From: Lederbergia lenta NBRC 16444
GTDB lineage: Bacteria; Bacillota; Bacilli; Bacillales; Bacillaceae_C
Direction of reading: 5' to 3'
Assembly: GCF_001591545.1 (NCBI RefSeq)
Contig: NZ_BCVC01000013.1
Coordinates: 1 to 64,000 of the forward strand
Length of the DNA: 64,000 nucleotides
Numbering within the stretch: the stretch's first letter is position 1; every line of letters begins with the position of its first letter. Positions 63,344 to 64,000 of this stretch are shown here, piece after piece. The notes beneath the pieces are model-generated. The model saw nothing but the letters and a program-made list of their open reading frames with translations, had not been told where the DNA came from and did no database searches. Both the position numbers and the translations under genes were made by a program.

Positions 63344-63721
63344 AATATATCCCGCCTTTTTTGTCTTTATATCATTATGCCAATAAAACAAAAAATAATA
63401 AAGGTCTAAATTTACAAAATCTTTGGAAACGGATGAAGAATAAAAAAACAAAGGCGGCCATGCCTTTGTTTTTTAAAAACAATAATTTTGGAAAGCGAGT
63501 CATCGTCCAATATTAACTAACATGGGTACTTGTCCCGACGGACTAGGCAGTCTAAGTTGCCTTTTGCACGACGCTGGGGAATGCTCGCGATTCAGTCAAC
63601 ATTGCCTCGACTTTCACGTAAGGCTATAAGGACTAAGCGTAAGAGGTCAAAGCCGATTTGTAGATCAATCTTCTCGCTGTCTTGTCTTTGGCTTATCACT
63701 TATGAACGAGCGCTTGTTTTT
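63344..63721. repeat. Intergenic region with a degenerate repeat
   Basis: A hairpin AAAACAAAGGC/GCCTTTG...T at about 63449-63478 may end leftward transcripts of yhaH. From about 63520 to 63721 the sequence is GC-richer, contains a GACGGACTAGGCAGTC start and ends in GAGCGCTTGTTTTTTT, similar to the ends of the repeats at 4541 and 52322. There is no gene. Confidence 0.4.
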
Positions 63722-64000
63722 TTAACTAGTCGCTTTATTTTTCTCTAATTGTTCTTCCAAGTCTGCAATAGTCTTTTGGATTTCTTGCATTTCTTTTTGT
63801 AATGCATTTTTATTTGGCTCAATATCGTTTTGCCACTCATTAACAGCAATTTTAACATCACTTGCTAGTTCTTTAATAATCACTTTACTTTCATCAGATA
63901 GCTTCGTAACAGAATCTTTAATATCAAGCACATCTTCCTTTAAATCGTAAGCCATCCTGATCCAGTTATCTTTTGAATCCTTGATCTGATTTCGGAGTTC
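63722..64000 (-). CDS. yhaH: YtxH-type protein YhaH (5' end beyond the window)
   Basis: 93 codons are open to the window edge, so the N-terminus with the expected membrane helix is missing. The visible part is an amphipathic coiled coil (LRNQIKDSKDNWIRMAYDLK, SVTKLSDESKVIIKELASDV, EIQKTIADLEEQLEKNKATS), as in YtxH/YhaH proteins. An internal ATG at 63955 has no ribosome binding site and is not the start. Its position next to scoC matches B. subtilis yhaH. Confidence 0.75.
   Translation of the reverse strand, partial: ELRNQIKDSKDNWIRMAYDLKEDVLDIKDSVTKLSDESKVIIKELASDVKIAVNEWQNDIEPNKNALQKEMQEIQKTIADLEEQLEKNKATS

Overview
The window is a low-GC, Gram-positive spore-former of the family Bacillaceae. 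This follows from the A+T-rich composition, the strong AGGAGG-type ribosome binding sites with some TTG and GTG starts, the many sporulation genes (prkA, yhbH, spoVR, cotD, an alpha/beta SASP, yhaL, three yjcZ-like genes), and a gene order that parallels the yhb-yhc-yhd-yhe-yha part of the Bacillus subtilis chromosome. The genus cannot be fixed from this sequence alone. It is core chromosome with small decayed patches. I see no intact prophage, insertion sequence or CRISPR array.

Layout. 1-2140: eight tRNA genes (Tyr, Trp, His, Gln, Gly, Cys, Leu, then a separate Gly) with a gene-poor decayed stretch between the last two. 2148-11710: B3/4-domain protein, queG, yhbB, trmL, prkA, a WYL regulator with a zinc-ribbon/GyrI-like partner, and yhbH. 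11770-18345: a TrpX-type ABC importer, a purine permease with PurR-type sites, a DCC protein, and a low-affinity phosphate transporter with its DUF47 partner. 18505-24305: aldo/keto reductase, yhcT-like pseudouridine synthase, yhcU, a thiol-oxidase pair, yhdB, spoVR. 24447-32403: small membrane proteins, a dipeptidase, a chemoreceptor, cotD, a structured RNA candidate, a methyltransferase. 33316-37163: FMN riboswitch and the ribD-ribE-ribBA-ribH operon. 37207-45637: topB, a cysteine-less ArsC-like protein with an orphan histidine kinase, a class A PBP, fumC. 45716-53278: SASP with a structured leader, msmX with a cre site, a PucR-type regulator, yheE, yheB, yheA, yhaX, yhaR. 53626-64000: yhzD, yhaO-yhaN, yhaM, yhaL, prsA, two yjcZ genes, a DUF3267 protein, yhaI, scoC and a truncated yhaH.

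How the genes work together. Several sets form clear units: the riboflavin pathway under FMN control; a three-part ABC importer; phosphate transporter plus DUF47 protein; a DsbB-like and thioredoxin-like pair for extracytoplasmic disulfides; and YhaO/YhaN as a nuclease-ATPase pair. Mother-cell and forespore genes are scattered, and recognisable SigG and SigK promoters sit in front of the SASP and one yjcZ gene.

The least explained items are: (i) a predicted three-way-junction RNA in the SigG-driven 5' leader of the SASP gene; (ii) a second copy of the rib promoter region at about 29971-30050 that drives an unidentified, strongly base-paired RNA; (iii) an ArsC-fold protein without any of its catalytic cysteines, next to an orphan kinase; and (iv) a family of degenerate intergenic repeats. 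All calls come from reading the sequence; no database search was run.
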